A stretch of 64,000 nt of DNA, taken from positions 62,001 to 126,000 of the forward strand of contig CAWBCW010000005.1 of NCBI GenBank assembly GCA_963787345.1. The letters are read 5' to 3'. The stretch's first letter is position 1, and each line of letters opens with the position of its first letter. Both the position numbers and the translations under genes were made by a program. This stretch comes from Bacillus_BD sp963787345 (GTDB lineage: Bacteria > Bacillota > Bacilli > Bacillales > Cytobacillaceae). Of the stretch, positions 1 to 8,468 are shown piece by piece. The notes under the pieces are model-generated. The model did not search any database. It was not told the origin of the DNA and saw only the letters and a program-made list of their open reading frames with translations.

Positions 1-867
1 TTTAAAATGAACTTCAATGCCTTCAATTAATGTTCCAGCATAGCTAAGTGGCTTCGTACTACGAACCACTCCCTCCATTCGACGAGTATCAGGAGCTGTA
101 AACACTTCTTCCGTTGGCATATTGGCCACAAACTCTTCCCCTTTTGGGTTATGGCTCTGAGCTGCTGCCCAAATATGGTTCTTTGGTAAGCCAAGTGTTA
201 AATCTGTACCAGGCGCTGTATAATGCAAGGCATCAAATTGAATCTCATTTAATTTCGCTGCTTTTTCTTTCAACGTTTGGATATGTTCATCCCATGCTGC
301 AATTGGGTCTTCTTCATAAACACGGCAAGTTTTAAAAATTTGATCCCATAGAGCATCTACTTGTTCCTCTGAAGTTGCTAAGTTAGGAAATACTGTAGCT
401 GCCCAACCCGCTCCAGCAGCTGCTGCAACAGTCCATTTTATATCATCATTTTGAGTGGCAACCCGCTGTGCCTTGAACATCTTCCCTGCTGCTTTTTGAT
501 AAGCCGCTACTTTTCCAGGTTCGATCTCATTTAATAGCCCTGGGTCACTAGAGATAATCGAAAGTCGGCTTACACGATGATTTAAAACATGATCTTCTGA
601 TTCTTGAACTTCATATTCTGGAATATTTGTTAACACTTCTTCTGGCTGATACTGATAATTTAATTTTGTCATCTCATCATCAGACCATTTTACAATCACT
701 TTTTCTGCTCCTAAAGCATACGCCTCTTTCGTAATAAATCTCGCTAACGGTGCTTGGTCAACGTTAATCGTCATTTTCACCCAGTCACCTTTTTGCACGT
801 TAATCCCTTTTGCCACTAAGAGTTTGGCATATTTATGTAAGTTTTCCTCAAAATTAGCTAATGTCAT
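1..867 (-). CDS. M29-family aminopeptidase (AmpS-like), N-terminal part, cut by window edge
   Basis: This is the first 289 residues of a family M29 metallo-aminopeptidase, a cytoplasmic enzyme that removes N-terminal residues from peptides; these enzymes are usually about 410 residues. The frame is open to base 1. The N-terminus MTLANFEENLHKYAKL, the stretch WAATVFPN and the motif NMPTEEVFTAPD are typical of the family; the second Glu of that motif should be the first metal ligand. The remaining ligands (Glu, three His, Asp) lie outside the window. The ATG at 867 follows an AGGGGG ribosome site. It faces the same way as the PRPP synthetase paralogue at 1005-1949, with 137 bases between them. 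Confidence 0.9.
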   Translation of the reverse strand, partial: MTLANFEENLHKYAKLLVAKGINVQKGDWVKMTINVDQAPLARFITKEAYALGAEKVIVKWSDDEMTKLNYQYQPEEVLTNIPEYEVQESEDHVLNHRVSRLSIISSDPGLLNEIEPGKVAAYQKAAGKMFKAQRVATQNDDIKWTVAAAAGAGWAATVFPNLATSEEQVDALWDQIFKTCRVYEEDPIAAWDEHIQTLKEKAAKLNEIQFDALHYTAPGTDLTLGLPKNHIWAAAQSHNPKGEEFVANMPTEEVFTAPDTRRMEGVVRSTKPLSYAGTLIEGIEVHFK

Positions 868-1004
868 TACGTTTACCCCCTGTCTCTTTATGTTAAATAT
901 ACTATCACAATGGAGTCATATGATAAAATTTATAGGCGTTCAGCGACCTTCATCAAAAGTAGAAAACTCTGCCATTAAACTAGGGTTCAATTAGAAAAAA
1001 CTCA

Positions 1005-1949
1005 CTATTCAAGCAATGGACTAATCGTCTTATGATTATGAATACGATCAATCGCTTCAACTAATAAAGGAGCAATCGATAACGTTTTTAATTTTTTTAG
1101 CTGTTTGTCTTGAGGTAATTGGATCGTATTCGTAATAACCAACTCATGGATTGGTGACGATTCGATCCTCATTCTAAATTCTCCTGTAAAAACTGCATGT
1201 GTACAAGCCGCATAGATAGTTTTAGCACCATTCTCTGCTAATGCTTTAGCAGCTAAAGAAATAGTCATACCTGTGTCAATTAAATCATCAATAATTATGA
1301 CATTTCTTCCTTGCACATCTCCTATTACATTAAATGTGTCACTATCTTCTTCTTGTCTTTTATCAACAAGCGCAAGTGGAGCATCTAATAGATTCGCCAT
1401 TTTTCTGGCTCTACCGATACTTCCATTATGCGGTGCAACGACAACAACATCTTTTAGATCTTTTTTTCGATAATATTCCGAAAGAATCGGAATCCCCGTT
1501 AAATGTTCAAGTGGAATATTAAAGAATCCTTGTAGTTGTGCTGAATGGAGATCCATCGTGATGACCCGGTTTGCTCCTGCTTTTTCTAAAAGGTTCGCTA
1601 CTAATTTTGCCGTAATCGGTTCACGTGAACGAGCTTTACGGTCTTGTCTCGCATATCCAAAGTACGGAATTAAACAATTGATCGTGCCTGCAGATGCCCT
1701 TTTTAACGCATCAATTAAAATCAGCAACTCCATCAGATTCTCATTAATCGGATCAGAAGTCGATTGAATGAGAAATATCTCCTTCCCTCGAACGCTTTCT
1801 CCAACGTGAATTTGGATTTCACCATCACTAAAGCGAGAAATTGTACATTTTCCTAACTCACAGTTCATTAGTTCCGTAATCTCAGCTGCAAGTTCTTTAT
1901 TTGAATTCAAAGTAAATATTTTCGTATTACCTAATTCATATTGATTCAA
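1005..1949 (-). CDS. prs: Ribose-phosphate pyrophosphokinase paralogue (divergent Prs)
   Basis: The protein aligns over its whole length (314 residues) with bacterial PRPP synthetase, which makes PRPP from ribose 5-phosphate and ATP. The ATP-loop region RFSDGEIQIHV, the motif PYFGYARQDRKARSREPIT and the PRPP loop VIIIDDLIDTGMTI are present. Two catalytic segments differ from Bacillus Prs: the SPDHGG ribose-5-phosphate/metal motif reads APHNGS, and the flexible loop that normally starts KRRPRP reads KRQEED and is about two residues shorter. It is probably a second copy beside a canonical prs elsewhere, and it may be weak, regulatory or inactive. The TTG start at 1949 was chosen because GGGGG lies 8 bases upstream and the N-terminus then matches Prs; a GTG at 1964 overlaps that ribosome site. 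Confidence 0.8.
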   Translation of the reverse strand: MNQYELGNTKIFTLNSNKELAAEITELMNCELGKCTISRFSDGEIQIHVGESVRGKEIFLIQSTSDPINENLMELLILIDALKRASAGTINCLIPYFGYARQDRKARSREPITAKLVANLLEKAGANRVITMDLHSAQLQGFFNIPLEHLTGIPILSEYYRKKDLKDVVVVAPHNGSIGRARKMANLLDAPLALVDKRQEEDSDTFNVIGDVQGRNVIIIDDLIDTGMTISLAAKALAENGAKTIYAACTHAVFTGEFRMRIESSPIHELVITNTIQLPQDKQLKKLKTLSIAPLLVEAIDRIHNHKTISPLLE

Positions 1950-2269
1950 CAAATTAACCCCCACATGATTTCAAGTTGAGCATTTACCTTTATATCCTCA
2001 TTATATCGATTCAAAAATGGAAAAGAAATAAAAATTCTAAAAAGGCTTGTTAAGCTTCTATAATAGATTAATCATTTTGATCTTACTTGCGCAAAGTAAA
2101 GGATAGAGAAACAAATCTATTATTTCTGTTCACCGTATCATTTTAAAATGAGACCGAACTTTTCATAAAAGCAATTTAGAAATATTTCAGAAAAAAATGT
2201 ACCCGTTTTCAAAATCATATGTTATCCTATATTTATGTATATTTATATCAATTTTGAGGTGAAGCTTTT
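1950..2269. other. Divergent intergenic region between prs paralogue and cysJ-like gene
   Basis: About 320 A+T-rich bases separate two divergently transcribed genes and must hold both promoters. I see no hairpin terminator, riboswitch signature or clear operator. GAGGTG just before 2270 is the ribosome site of the plus-strand gene. Confidence 0.4.
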
Positions 2270-3439
2270 ATGCAAAAGATTATGGACAAAGAAAAAATCA
2301 ATAAAGAAACTATTTATTCAAGAACGAACCCATTCCCGGCAACAGTTCTTAAAAATATAAATTTAAATGGGACTGGCTCTAGCAAAGAAACAAGACATCT
2401 AGAATTATCTTTAAAAGACTCTGGTCTATCTTATATTCCTGGCGATGCTTTAGGTTTAGTGCCTGAAAACAGTCCGAAACTAGTAGCATCCATTCTTGAA
2501 GAAATGAATTGGGATGCAGAAACAGTTGTCACGATCAACAAACAGGGAGAAACACTTCCACTCGTGAAAGCGTTAACAGACTATTTCGAAATAACTTTAT
2601 TAAATAAAAAAATCATTAAGCAGGCTGCCGGACTTACTAACAACGAAGAAATTCAAAAGCTTGCAGCAGATGAGAATGCTGACCAACTAAAAGAATATAT
2701 GTATGGTCGTGATTTACTTGATTTACTGCGTGATTTTGGACCGTGGAATGGAACAGCCCAAGACATTGTTGGTTTGCTTAGAAAAATGCCAGCGCGCCTT
2801 TATTCAATTGCAAGCAGTATGGCTGCACATCCAGATGAAGTCCATTTAACTATTGGCGCTGTGCGTTATCATTCACATGGACGTGACCGAGAAGGAGTTG
2901 CTTCTGTTCAAGTAGCAGAACGTATTGAAGAAGGCGGCACAGTTCTAGTATATATTCAGCCAAACAAGCACTTCCATCTTCCGCAATCAACGGATACGGA
3001 TATTATCATGGTAGGTCCTGGAACAGGAATTGCACCTTTCCGCTCATTTATCGAAGAACGTGCAGTAAATAAAGGGACAGGCAGAACTTGGCTATTTTTC
3101 GGAGATCAACATGCCGCTACTGATTTCCTTTACCAAGACGAATTGGAACAATATCAAAAAGACGGTGTGATCACTAAATTAGATACAGCATTCTCTCGCG
3201 ACACGGACAAGAAAGTATATGTTCAACATAAAATGACAGAAAACAGCAAGGAACTATTCGAATGGCTGTCAAACGGGGCTTACTTCTATGTTTGCGGTGA
3301 TAAAGAACGAATGGCAAAAGACGTCCAAGCTGCCCTTATTGACCTTATCGAAAAAGAAGGCAATATGAGTCACGAAGATGCAGAAGCACATTTAAATGAC
3401 TTGAAAAAACAAGGCCGCTATTTACGTGATGTATATTAA
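2270..3439 (+). CDS. CysJ-like NADPH-flavin reductase lacking the flavodoxin domain
   Basis: The 389-residue protein matches the FAD- and NADPH-binding half of the sulfite reductase flavoprotein CysJ. FAD motifs are RLYSIASS (about residue 178) and GVASVQVAERI; NADPH motifs are GPGTGIAPFRSFIEER, FFGDQHAATDFLY and YFYVCGDKERMAKDV; the C-terminus is the aromatic RYLRDVY. Standard CysJ is about 600 residues with an N-terminal FMN flavodoxin domain, absent here. Nothing upstream encodes flavodoxin and no CysI lies nearby, so the acceptor may be a free flavodoxin or another hemoprotein. The ATG follows GAGGTG with normal spacing. The gene is monocistronic, ending in the terminator at 3455-3496. 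Confidence 0.82.
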   Translation: MQKIMDKEKINKETIYSRTNPFPATVLKNINLNGTGSSKETRHLELSLKDSGLSYIPGDALGLVPENSPKLVASILEEMNWDAETVVTINKQGETLPLVKALTDYFEITLLNKKIIKQAAGLTNNEEIQKLAADENADQLKEYMYGRDLLDLLRDFGPWNGTAQDIVGLLRKMPARLYSIASSMAAHPDEVHLTIGAVRYHSHGRDREGVASVQVAERIEEGGTVLVYIQPNKHFHLPQSTDTDIIMVGPGTGIAPFRSFIEERAVNKGTGRTWLFFGDQHAATDFLYQDELEQYQKDGVITKLDTAFSRDTDKKVYVQHKMTENSKELFEWLSNGAYFYVCGDKERMAKDVQAALIDLIEKEGNMSHEDAEAHLNDLKKQGRYLRDVY

Positions 3440-3454
3440 TTAATGAAAAAACAA

Positions 3455-3496
3455 GGGTGTAAGTCTCCTCCAGTTACTGGAAGATGATTTACACCC
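3455..3496. terminator. Bidirectional intrinsic terminator
   Basis: The outer arms GGGTGTAA and TTACACCC pair, with further imperfect pairing inside. Runs of A before and T after let it end both the cysJ-like gene and the convergent gene at 3508-3921. Confidence 0.75.
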
Positions 3497-3507
3497 TTTA
3501 GTCTTTA

Positions 3508-3921
3508 TTATATTTCCCTAAATCCTTCTCCTATGATGGTGGAATCGGATCGTTTAATGGCAGATAATAAAGCCTGTTTGGAAATATTCTCCTTTTGTTC
3601 AACTAATGGAACCCGTCCTTTATACACATATTTCTTTTTTAAGACCTTTTTTTTCTGATTGTAGTACAATACAAACCGTTTTAAAGGTAATTCTGAATTT
3701 GTGTTAAACCAACGTAATTTAAAGGATGGTACATTCTCCCATTCCTCAACAGATAACATCGTCCCTAGGGCTCTTAGCTGCTTGAAATAAAACTCAGGAG
3801 TCAAACGAACTTCTCTTTCCAATAATAATGTTGGATCATCCACAACTGGTTCTTGCTTTAAAGGAATCTCTTCATTTTTTAATGTCTCTTCTAATTGCGA
3901 AAAACTTATCGTCGGTAGCAA
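3508..3921 (-). CDS. Uncharacterised 137-residue protein
   Basis: I do not recognise this family. The protein is soluble-looking, without signal peptide or membrane segment. Its N-terminal third is acidic and its middle is basic with many aromatics (KLRWFNTN, RFVLYYNQKKKVLKKKYVYKG). The only in-frame start after the upstream stop is the TTG at 3921; GAGGAG lies 13 bases upstream, a longer gap than usual. The gene stands alone between the shared terminator at 3455-3496 and a 400-base upstream gap. Bacillus-like composition and a ribosome site support it as real. Confidence 0.6.
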   Translation of the reverse strand: MLPTISFSQLEETLKNEEIPLKQEPVVDDPTLLLEREVRLTPEFYFKQLRALGTMLSVEEWENVPSFKLRWFNTNSELPLKRFVLYYNQKKKVLKKKYVYKGRVPLVEQKENISKQALLSAIKRSDSTIIGEGFREI

Positions 3922-3987
3922 TGTTTATAAACAACTCCTCACTGTTATGCAATTACATTAGATTCGTAACGGGAACTTCTAACGAGA

Positions 3988-4016
3988 TTGACATTCATAT
4001 TCACTTTCATTATACC
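3988..4016 (+). promoter_or_regulatory. Possible sigma-A promoter upstream of the heme O synthase gene
   Basis: TTGACA at 3988-3993, a 17-base spacer and TATACC at 4011-4016. It points toward the gene at 4325, about 300 bases away. A second candidate lies closer. Confidence 0.4.
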
Positions 4017-4141
4017 CCATTAATTCCAATCTCTATTTTTATCATAATGAAATTACGGCTCCTATTCAAGAATTAACATTTTTCACAAACGATATTAGCA
4101 GCCATCCCTTTGCTTCACTACGTTATACAAAAGCTAAAACA

Positions 4142-4169
4142 TTTACTATTTTAGTATATCAAATATAAT
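4142..4169 (+). promoter_or_regulatory. Possible sigma-A promoter nearer to the heme O synthase gene
   Basis: TTTACT at 4142-4147, a 16-base spacer and a perfect TATAAT at 4164-4169. The rest of the 3922-4324 gap is A+T-rich, with no hairpin or reading frame that I can support. Confidence 0.4.
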
Positions 4170-4324
4170 GAAGCTTAGGGTTAAAAAACGGTATTCCTTA
4201 AATGTTAAACTTAGGGATGGAAAAATATTTTTAATACCATTATAATGTTATTAAAGGTGTAAACTATTTAAATAGTAAACGAGAGAAGTTTTTTACTAGT
4301 TTGATGCGTAGAGGAGACTAGAAA

Positions 4325-5260
4325 ATGAATAAACAAAGTTCTGTTTCATACAATGAACAGGTAAATACAAACATTTATAACGAGAATAATAAAACGATAA
4401 AAACAATAATCTTGGATTTTATTTATTTACTAAAGGGCTTTGTGTTAATCGCAAATGCATTTCCTGTCCTTGTAGGATTTTGGCTGGCATTATCCTTTAC
4501 CAATACTAGCCTATTTGACGAACTTGGCTTGTTTTTAAATACGATGATCGGAAGTGTACTTGTTATTTCTGGAGCACTTATTCTTAATAACTGGTATGAA
4601 GTTGATTTAGATCAAGCAATGGAGCGAACGAAAAAACGCCCAACTGTGACAGGAAGTTTTTCACTTAAGACCGTATTATTGATGGGAATCTTCTTCACGC
4701 TAATTGGTTTTGTCTTTTTATACCAAACAACAATGGAAGCGTTTATTTATTCGTTGATCGGCTGGTTTACCTATGTTGTCCTATATACATTTTGGTCAAA
4801 GCGTAAATATGCAATAAACACAATTATCGGAGCGGTTTCAGGAGCAGTTACACCCCTTATTGGCTGGACAGCTTTAACACCTGGAAATCATATCGTCCCC
4901 ATTACGGTTGCAGTGATCATTTTTATTTGGCAAATGCCTCATACCTACTCGATTGCAATGAGACGTTTTGATGATTATAAACGCGCTGGAGCAGCAATGC
5001 TTCCAGTTCTATATGGATTTGATGTAACAAAGCGGCAAATCTTCGTCTATGTTGCCTGCCTACTTCCATTACCATTTTTCCTTTGGTCTTTAGGTCCTGT
5101 ATTTCTCGTGTTATCTACATTAATGAATCTTGGTTGGTTTGTCCTCTCGATCCGTGGCCTCAATACGAAAAATAATGCAAAATGGGCCAATGCCACTTTC
5201 TTTTATTCTGTAAACTATATGATGATTTTATTGGCTTTAATGATGATTGTAACTTGGTGA
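4325..5260 (+). CDS. ctaB: Protoheme IX farnesyltransferase (heme O synthase), stand-alone copy
   Basis: This integral membrane prenyltransferase (311 residues, several hydrophobic helices) adds a farnesyl group to heme B to give heme O for cytochrome oxidases. The Asp-rich motif ALILNNWYEVDLDQAMERT followed by KKRP (about residues 86-108) and the second motif KYAINTIIGAVSGAVTPLIG are diagnostic; QMPHTYSIAMRRFDDY follows. The ATG follows GAGGAG at good spacing. The gene lies alone and not in a cta cluster, so it is probably an extra paralogue. It ends in a strong hairpin at 5267-5313. Confidence 0.88.
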   Translation: MNKQSSVSYNEQVNTNIYNENNKTIKTIILDFIYLLKGFVLIANAFPVLVGFWLALSFTNTSLFDELGLFLNTMIGSVLVISGALILNNWYEVDLDQAMERTKKRPTVTGSFSLKTVLLMGIFFTLIGFVFLYQTTMEAFIYSLIGWFTYVVLYTFWSKRKYAINTIIGAVSGAVTPLIGWTALTPGNHIVPITVAVIIFIWQMPHTYSIAMRRFDDYKRAGAAMLPVLYGFDVTKRQIFVYVACLLPLPFFLWSLGPVFLVLSTLMNLGWFVLSIRGLNTKNNAKWANATFFYSVNYMMILLALMMIVTW

Positions 5261-5266
5261 AAACTT

Positions 5267-5313
5267 AAGAGGTGCCCGGCATCATCCAAACTGGATGGTG
5301 TCGGGCACCTCTT
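5267..5313. terminator. Strong hairpin of the GGTGCC-type dispersed motif
   Basis: A near-perfect stem of about 21 base pairs, AAGAGGTGCCCGGCATCATC against its complement, closed by AACT and followed by CTTCCTTC. It sits between convergent genes and probably ends both. Confidence 0.8.
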
Positions 5314-5317
5314 CCTT

Positions 5318-6436
5318 CTATAAAGCCCATGTTTTTATGCGATTCAAACGTTTTATACCATCTTTGATTCCTTTATAGCTGCTCTGTTCCTCGGAAAAGA
5401 ACGGAGTTGATAGAAGGAGAACATTTCGCTCATCTGATAGTTTGATTTGATACAAACTATATTTTTCACGATTCAATTGCCATATACTTATTTTTTTAAC
5501 GCGATCGGAAAATGATTGAAGCAGCTTTTCAGTTAAGTCCCTTTCATATGTAATTAACAACTTAACATTATCGTGATTGAAAAGATTTTCTTTTATAAGG
5601 TCGATTCGATCCGCCTCAATTTCCTCTTCATAAGATTCGACTTTGCCCCAAATCGATTGATAGGGTTCAATACTTGACTTCATTTTTTTAGGCAGTGGTC
5701 GAAACTTAGCAATAAAATGATTAGCTCTCTCTCTGCCTAACATTTTTTTCTGGTAAAGAAAGTGATCAATTCTGTCTGTTGTTGCATTTTCCCCTGAAAA
5801 CTCTAGTAAATAGGCAGCCATATATTCCCAAATCTTTGCCCCCTTACAAGTTTCCATAGGAATTTGATATAACTCTTCCCAGACGTGACGTAAATCCATC
5901 TGCAGGTGAAAATTTGAACGAAGCTTCAAACTTTCTTCTAAAGTTTTTGCTTGTTTTCCCCATATTTCATCTCCAGCTTCTTCCATCTCCAAAAACCAAG
6001 TAGGCGCCTTAAGATCCCCATAACCTAACCAGTTAGATAGACAAGATCGTACTAATTTTTCGGGAATACGTTGAGCGACAATCCTTTGAGGAGAATAATT
6101 TTCGGTAATGAGTAGTTTTTTTCTGACAATGGGTTTTGATTGATTCATAGATAGCATTGTTAATACAATGACTTCATGTAATTCACTTTCTGAAAATTCC
6201 TTAATATTAATCCAACCTCTTGAATCTAATTTGTACCCCTTTTCTTTGACTGTCTCGGAATTCATATATTTTCCGGTTACGTACCCATTCCCATTAGGAT
6301 GTAGTTGTGTTGCGAGGACTTTCCCTCTTTGCTGGCTTTTGGGGTATTCATAATTAATTCGTTGATTACTAAGTTGCTTCTCTACTAAATCTTCATAAGT
6401 ACGAAAAATAGATTTTTTTTGTTCAAAACTTAACAT
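5318..6436 (-). CDS. Uncharacterised protein with a possible uracil-DNA-glycosylase-like core
   Basis: The 372-residue soluble protein is unknown to me as a whole. From about residue 135 it carries GYGDLKAPTWFLEMEEAG, which resembles the GYGxxxAxxWFxGxEEG motif of UDG-like proteins often found in mobile regions, followed by the Trp-rich segment HLQMDLRHVWEELYQIP. The first 130 residues form a separate basic segment (YPKSQQRGKVLATQL, RGWINIKEF). The usual Gly of WFIGIEEG is Leu-Glu here, so catalysis cannot be assumed. The ATG follows GGAGGTGG. The gene is convergent with the heme O synthase gene and has no operon partner. Confidence 0.6.
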   Translation of the reverse strand: MLSFEQKKSIFRTYEDLVEKQLSNQRINYEYPKSQQRGKVLATQLHPNGNGYVTGKYMNSETVKEKGYKLDSRGWINIKEFSESELHEVIVLTMLSMNQSKPIVRKKLLITENYSPQRIVAQRIPEKLVRSCLSNWLGYGDLKAPTWFLEMEEAGDEIWGKQAKTLEESLKLRSNFHLQMDLRHVWEELYQIPMETCKGAKIWEYMAAYLLEFSGENATTDRIDHFLYQKKMLGRERANHFIAKFRPLPKKMKSSIEPYQSIWGKVESYEEEIEADRIDLIKENLFNHDNVKLLITYERDLTEKLLQSFSDRVKKISIWQLNREKYSLYQIKLSDERNVLLLSTPFFSEEQSSYKGIKDGIKRLNRIKTWAL

Positions 6437-6678
6437 CTTTCCACCTCCAACCTTCAGAATAATCTATTAATTCTATTGTAACATATGAACGGTATTGGAC
6501 ACCATCCAGAAACTGGAAATACCAGACACTATGTCAATATATGTGCACTACGCTTGCTCGATCCCATTTGTCACGTTAAAATAAATATTTGGTTATCATT
6601 GGATTTTTTGGATGCTGGGCATTTTTTCTAGGAGTAGGAGCTGGAAGATACCTTGCACCCTAGATTAGGGGGATTTAC

Positions 6679-7677
6679 ATGAATGTAATTGAGGTTCAAA
6701 ATTTACGAAAAGAATTTAAAGCGTATTCAAGTCGGTCCGGATTAACTGGAGCTTTTCGCGACTTGTTTACGAGGAATTATAATATTCATGCGGCAGTTGA
6801 TGATATTTCTTTAAGTGTTAAGCAAGGTGAAATGATCGGCTACATTGGAGAAAATGGAGCTGGAAAATCGACTACAATTAAAATGTTAACTGGTATTCTG
6901 ACACCAACATCCGGATTAATCCGGGTGAATGGGATGAATCCTCATAAACAACGGGAGGATTTCGTACGTACGATTGGGGTTGTTTTTGGGCAGCGTTCCC
7001 AATTATGGTGGGATATTGCCGTTCAAGAGTCGTTTCGATTATTGAAAAAAGTATATCGGGTTTCTGACGAAGAGTACGACCGCCATATGGGCCATGTGAT
7101 TGAAACATTAGATATTGGTCCTTTGTTAGATAAACCAGTAAGAAAGCTCTCTTTAGGACAACGAATGCGCTGCGAATTAGCTGCAGCACTTGTTCATAAT
7201 CCACCTCTCCTCTTTCTAGATGAACCGACCATTGGCCTTGATGTGTTAGTAAAATTAAAGATTCGTAACTTTTTAAAGGAAATCAATGAACAATATAAAA
7301 CAACGATTCTATTAACAACGCATGATTTGACGGATATCGAAGCACTATGTGAGCGGGTTGTATTATTAGACGAAGGAAAAATTATTTTTGACGGAAAATT
7401 GAATCAACTGCAAACACAAGCAGTCGAAGGTAAACAAGTACAATTTGAATTTTTAACTGCTGTTTCGATTGATGGATTGCCAAAAGCTGAAAAAGTCCAT
7501 TGGCAGCAAAAAGATGAAACGACATGGCTCGCTGTCATCCAAGGAGACGAGCAGCTTCTATCCAAGTTCATCAGTGATGTTATTCAACGAAATCCGATTC
7601 AAAATGTAAAGGTAAATGAAGTGTCTACAGAAGAAATCGTTCGTAAGATTTATGAAGAGGGAATGGCTATATCATGA
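6679..7677 (+). CDS. ABC-2 type exporter, ATP-binding protein
   Basis: The 332-residue ATPase drives the two permeases encoded just downstream. Walker A is GENGAGKST (about residue 57), the signature is LSLGQRMRCE, Walker B is LLFLDEPTIGLD and the H-loop is TTHDLTD. The N-terminal insertion AYSSRSGLTGAFRDLF before Walker A and the long C-terminal extension are typical of ATPases paired with DUF990-type permeases, a family that includes the cyanobacterial viologen exporter. The substrate cannot be read from sequence. The ATG follows AGGGGG; the stop overlaps the next start as ATGA. Confidence 0.88.
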   Translation: MNVIEVQNLRKEFKAYSSRSGLTGAFRDLFTRNYNIHAAVDDISLSVKQGEMIGYIGENGAGKSTTIKMLTGILTPTSGLIRVNGMNPHKQREDFVRTIGVVFGQRSQLWWDIAVQESFRLLKKVYRVSDEEYDRHMGHVIETLDIGPLLDKPVRKLSLGQRMRCELAAALVHNPPLLFLDEPTIGLDVLVKLKIRNFLKEINEQYKTTILLTTHDLTDIEALCERVVLLDEGKIIFDGKLNQLQTQAVEGKQVQFEFLTAVSIDGLPKAEKVHWQQKDETTWLAVIQGDEQLLSKFISDVIQRNPIQNVKVNEVSTEEIVRKIYEEGMAIS

Positions 7678-8465
7678 GCATGTACTGGGAAATGATCCGA
7701 ATCCGGTTTTTAATGATGCTTGCCTACCGAACAAACTATTATAGCGGAATTTTAATTTATAGCATAAATATCGGGGCGTATTATTTTTTATGGTCGGCGA
7801 TTTATGGGGATAAAACGGAAATACAAGGGTTATCTGTGCTGCAAATGACGACTTACATTGCGATTGCCTGGATGGCAAGAGCTTTTTATTTTAATAATAT
7901 AGACCGGGAAATCGCAGCAGAAATTCAAGACGGAAAAGTCGCGATTGAAATGATTCGCCCCTACAACTATCTGGGGATGAAAACGATGCAGGCTCTTGGA
8001 GAAGGAATCTTTCGCCTATTGTTCTTCTCTGTCCCAGGCATGATTATTGTAGCGTTCATTTTTCCAATCACCTTTTCGGCTAGCTTGGCGACATGGGTGC
8101 TTTTCTTTATTTCCTTACTGTTTAGTTTTATTGTGAACACACAAATTAACTTACTTACCGGAATTATGACATTCTTTTTCTTTAATAATACAGGATTAAT
8201 CCGGGCCAAACGAGTTGTGATCGATTTGTTCTCCGGACTGTTGTTGCCTATTTCATTCTATCCACTTTGGGCGCAAAATGTCATGCAGTTTTTACCATTT
8301 CAAGCCATCAGCTATGTACCTAGTATGATTTTTACAGAGGGATTTGCCGGCAGTGAGATTTATCAGGCTTTGTTCTTACAAATCATATGGTCGGTCCTAT
8401 TGCTCATTCCAATTAAATTATTGTGGGTACTGGCGAAAAAACAATTGATCGTACAAGGAGGCTGA
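7674..8465 (+). CDS. ABC-2 type exporter permease, first subunit
   Basis: The 263-residue protein has about six hydrophobic segments (for example YSGILIYSINIGAYYFLW and WSVLLLIPIKLLWVLA) and the short N-terminal cytoplasmic stretch MYWEMIRIRFLMMLAYRTNY common in this permease family. Its start overlaps the ATPase stop by four bases, so translation is coupled. It should pair with the second permease to form the channel. The motif WMARAFYFNNIDREIAAEIQ matches the coupling region of DUF990/ABC-2 permeases. Confidence 0.85.
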   Translation: MSMYWEMIRIRFLMMLAYRTNYYSGILIYSINIGAYYFLWSAIYGDKTEIQGLSVLQMTTYIAIAWMARAFYFNNIDREIAAEIQDGKVAIEMIRPYNYLGMKTMQALGEGIFRLLFFSVPGMIIVAFIFPITFSASLATWVLFFISLLFSFIVNTQINLLTGIMTFFFFNNTGLIRAKRVVIDLFSGLLLPISFYPLWAQNVMQFLPFQAISYVPSMIFTEGFAGSEIYQALFLQIIWSVLLLIPIKLLWVLAKKQLIVQGG

Positions 8466-8468
8466 CAT

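Noticed and set aside
6580..6663. Frame reading YLVIIGFFGCWAFFLGVGAG before the ABC exporter operon
   Set aside because: It looks like a membrane-protein fragment but has only about 25 codons, no start with a ribosome site and a stop just upstream; too little to call.
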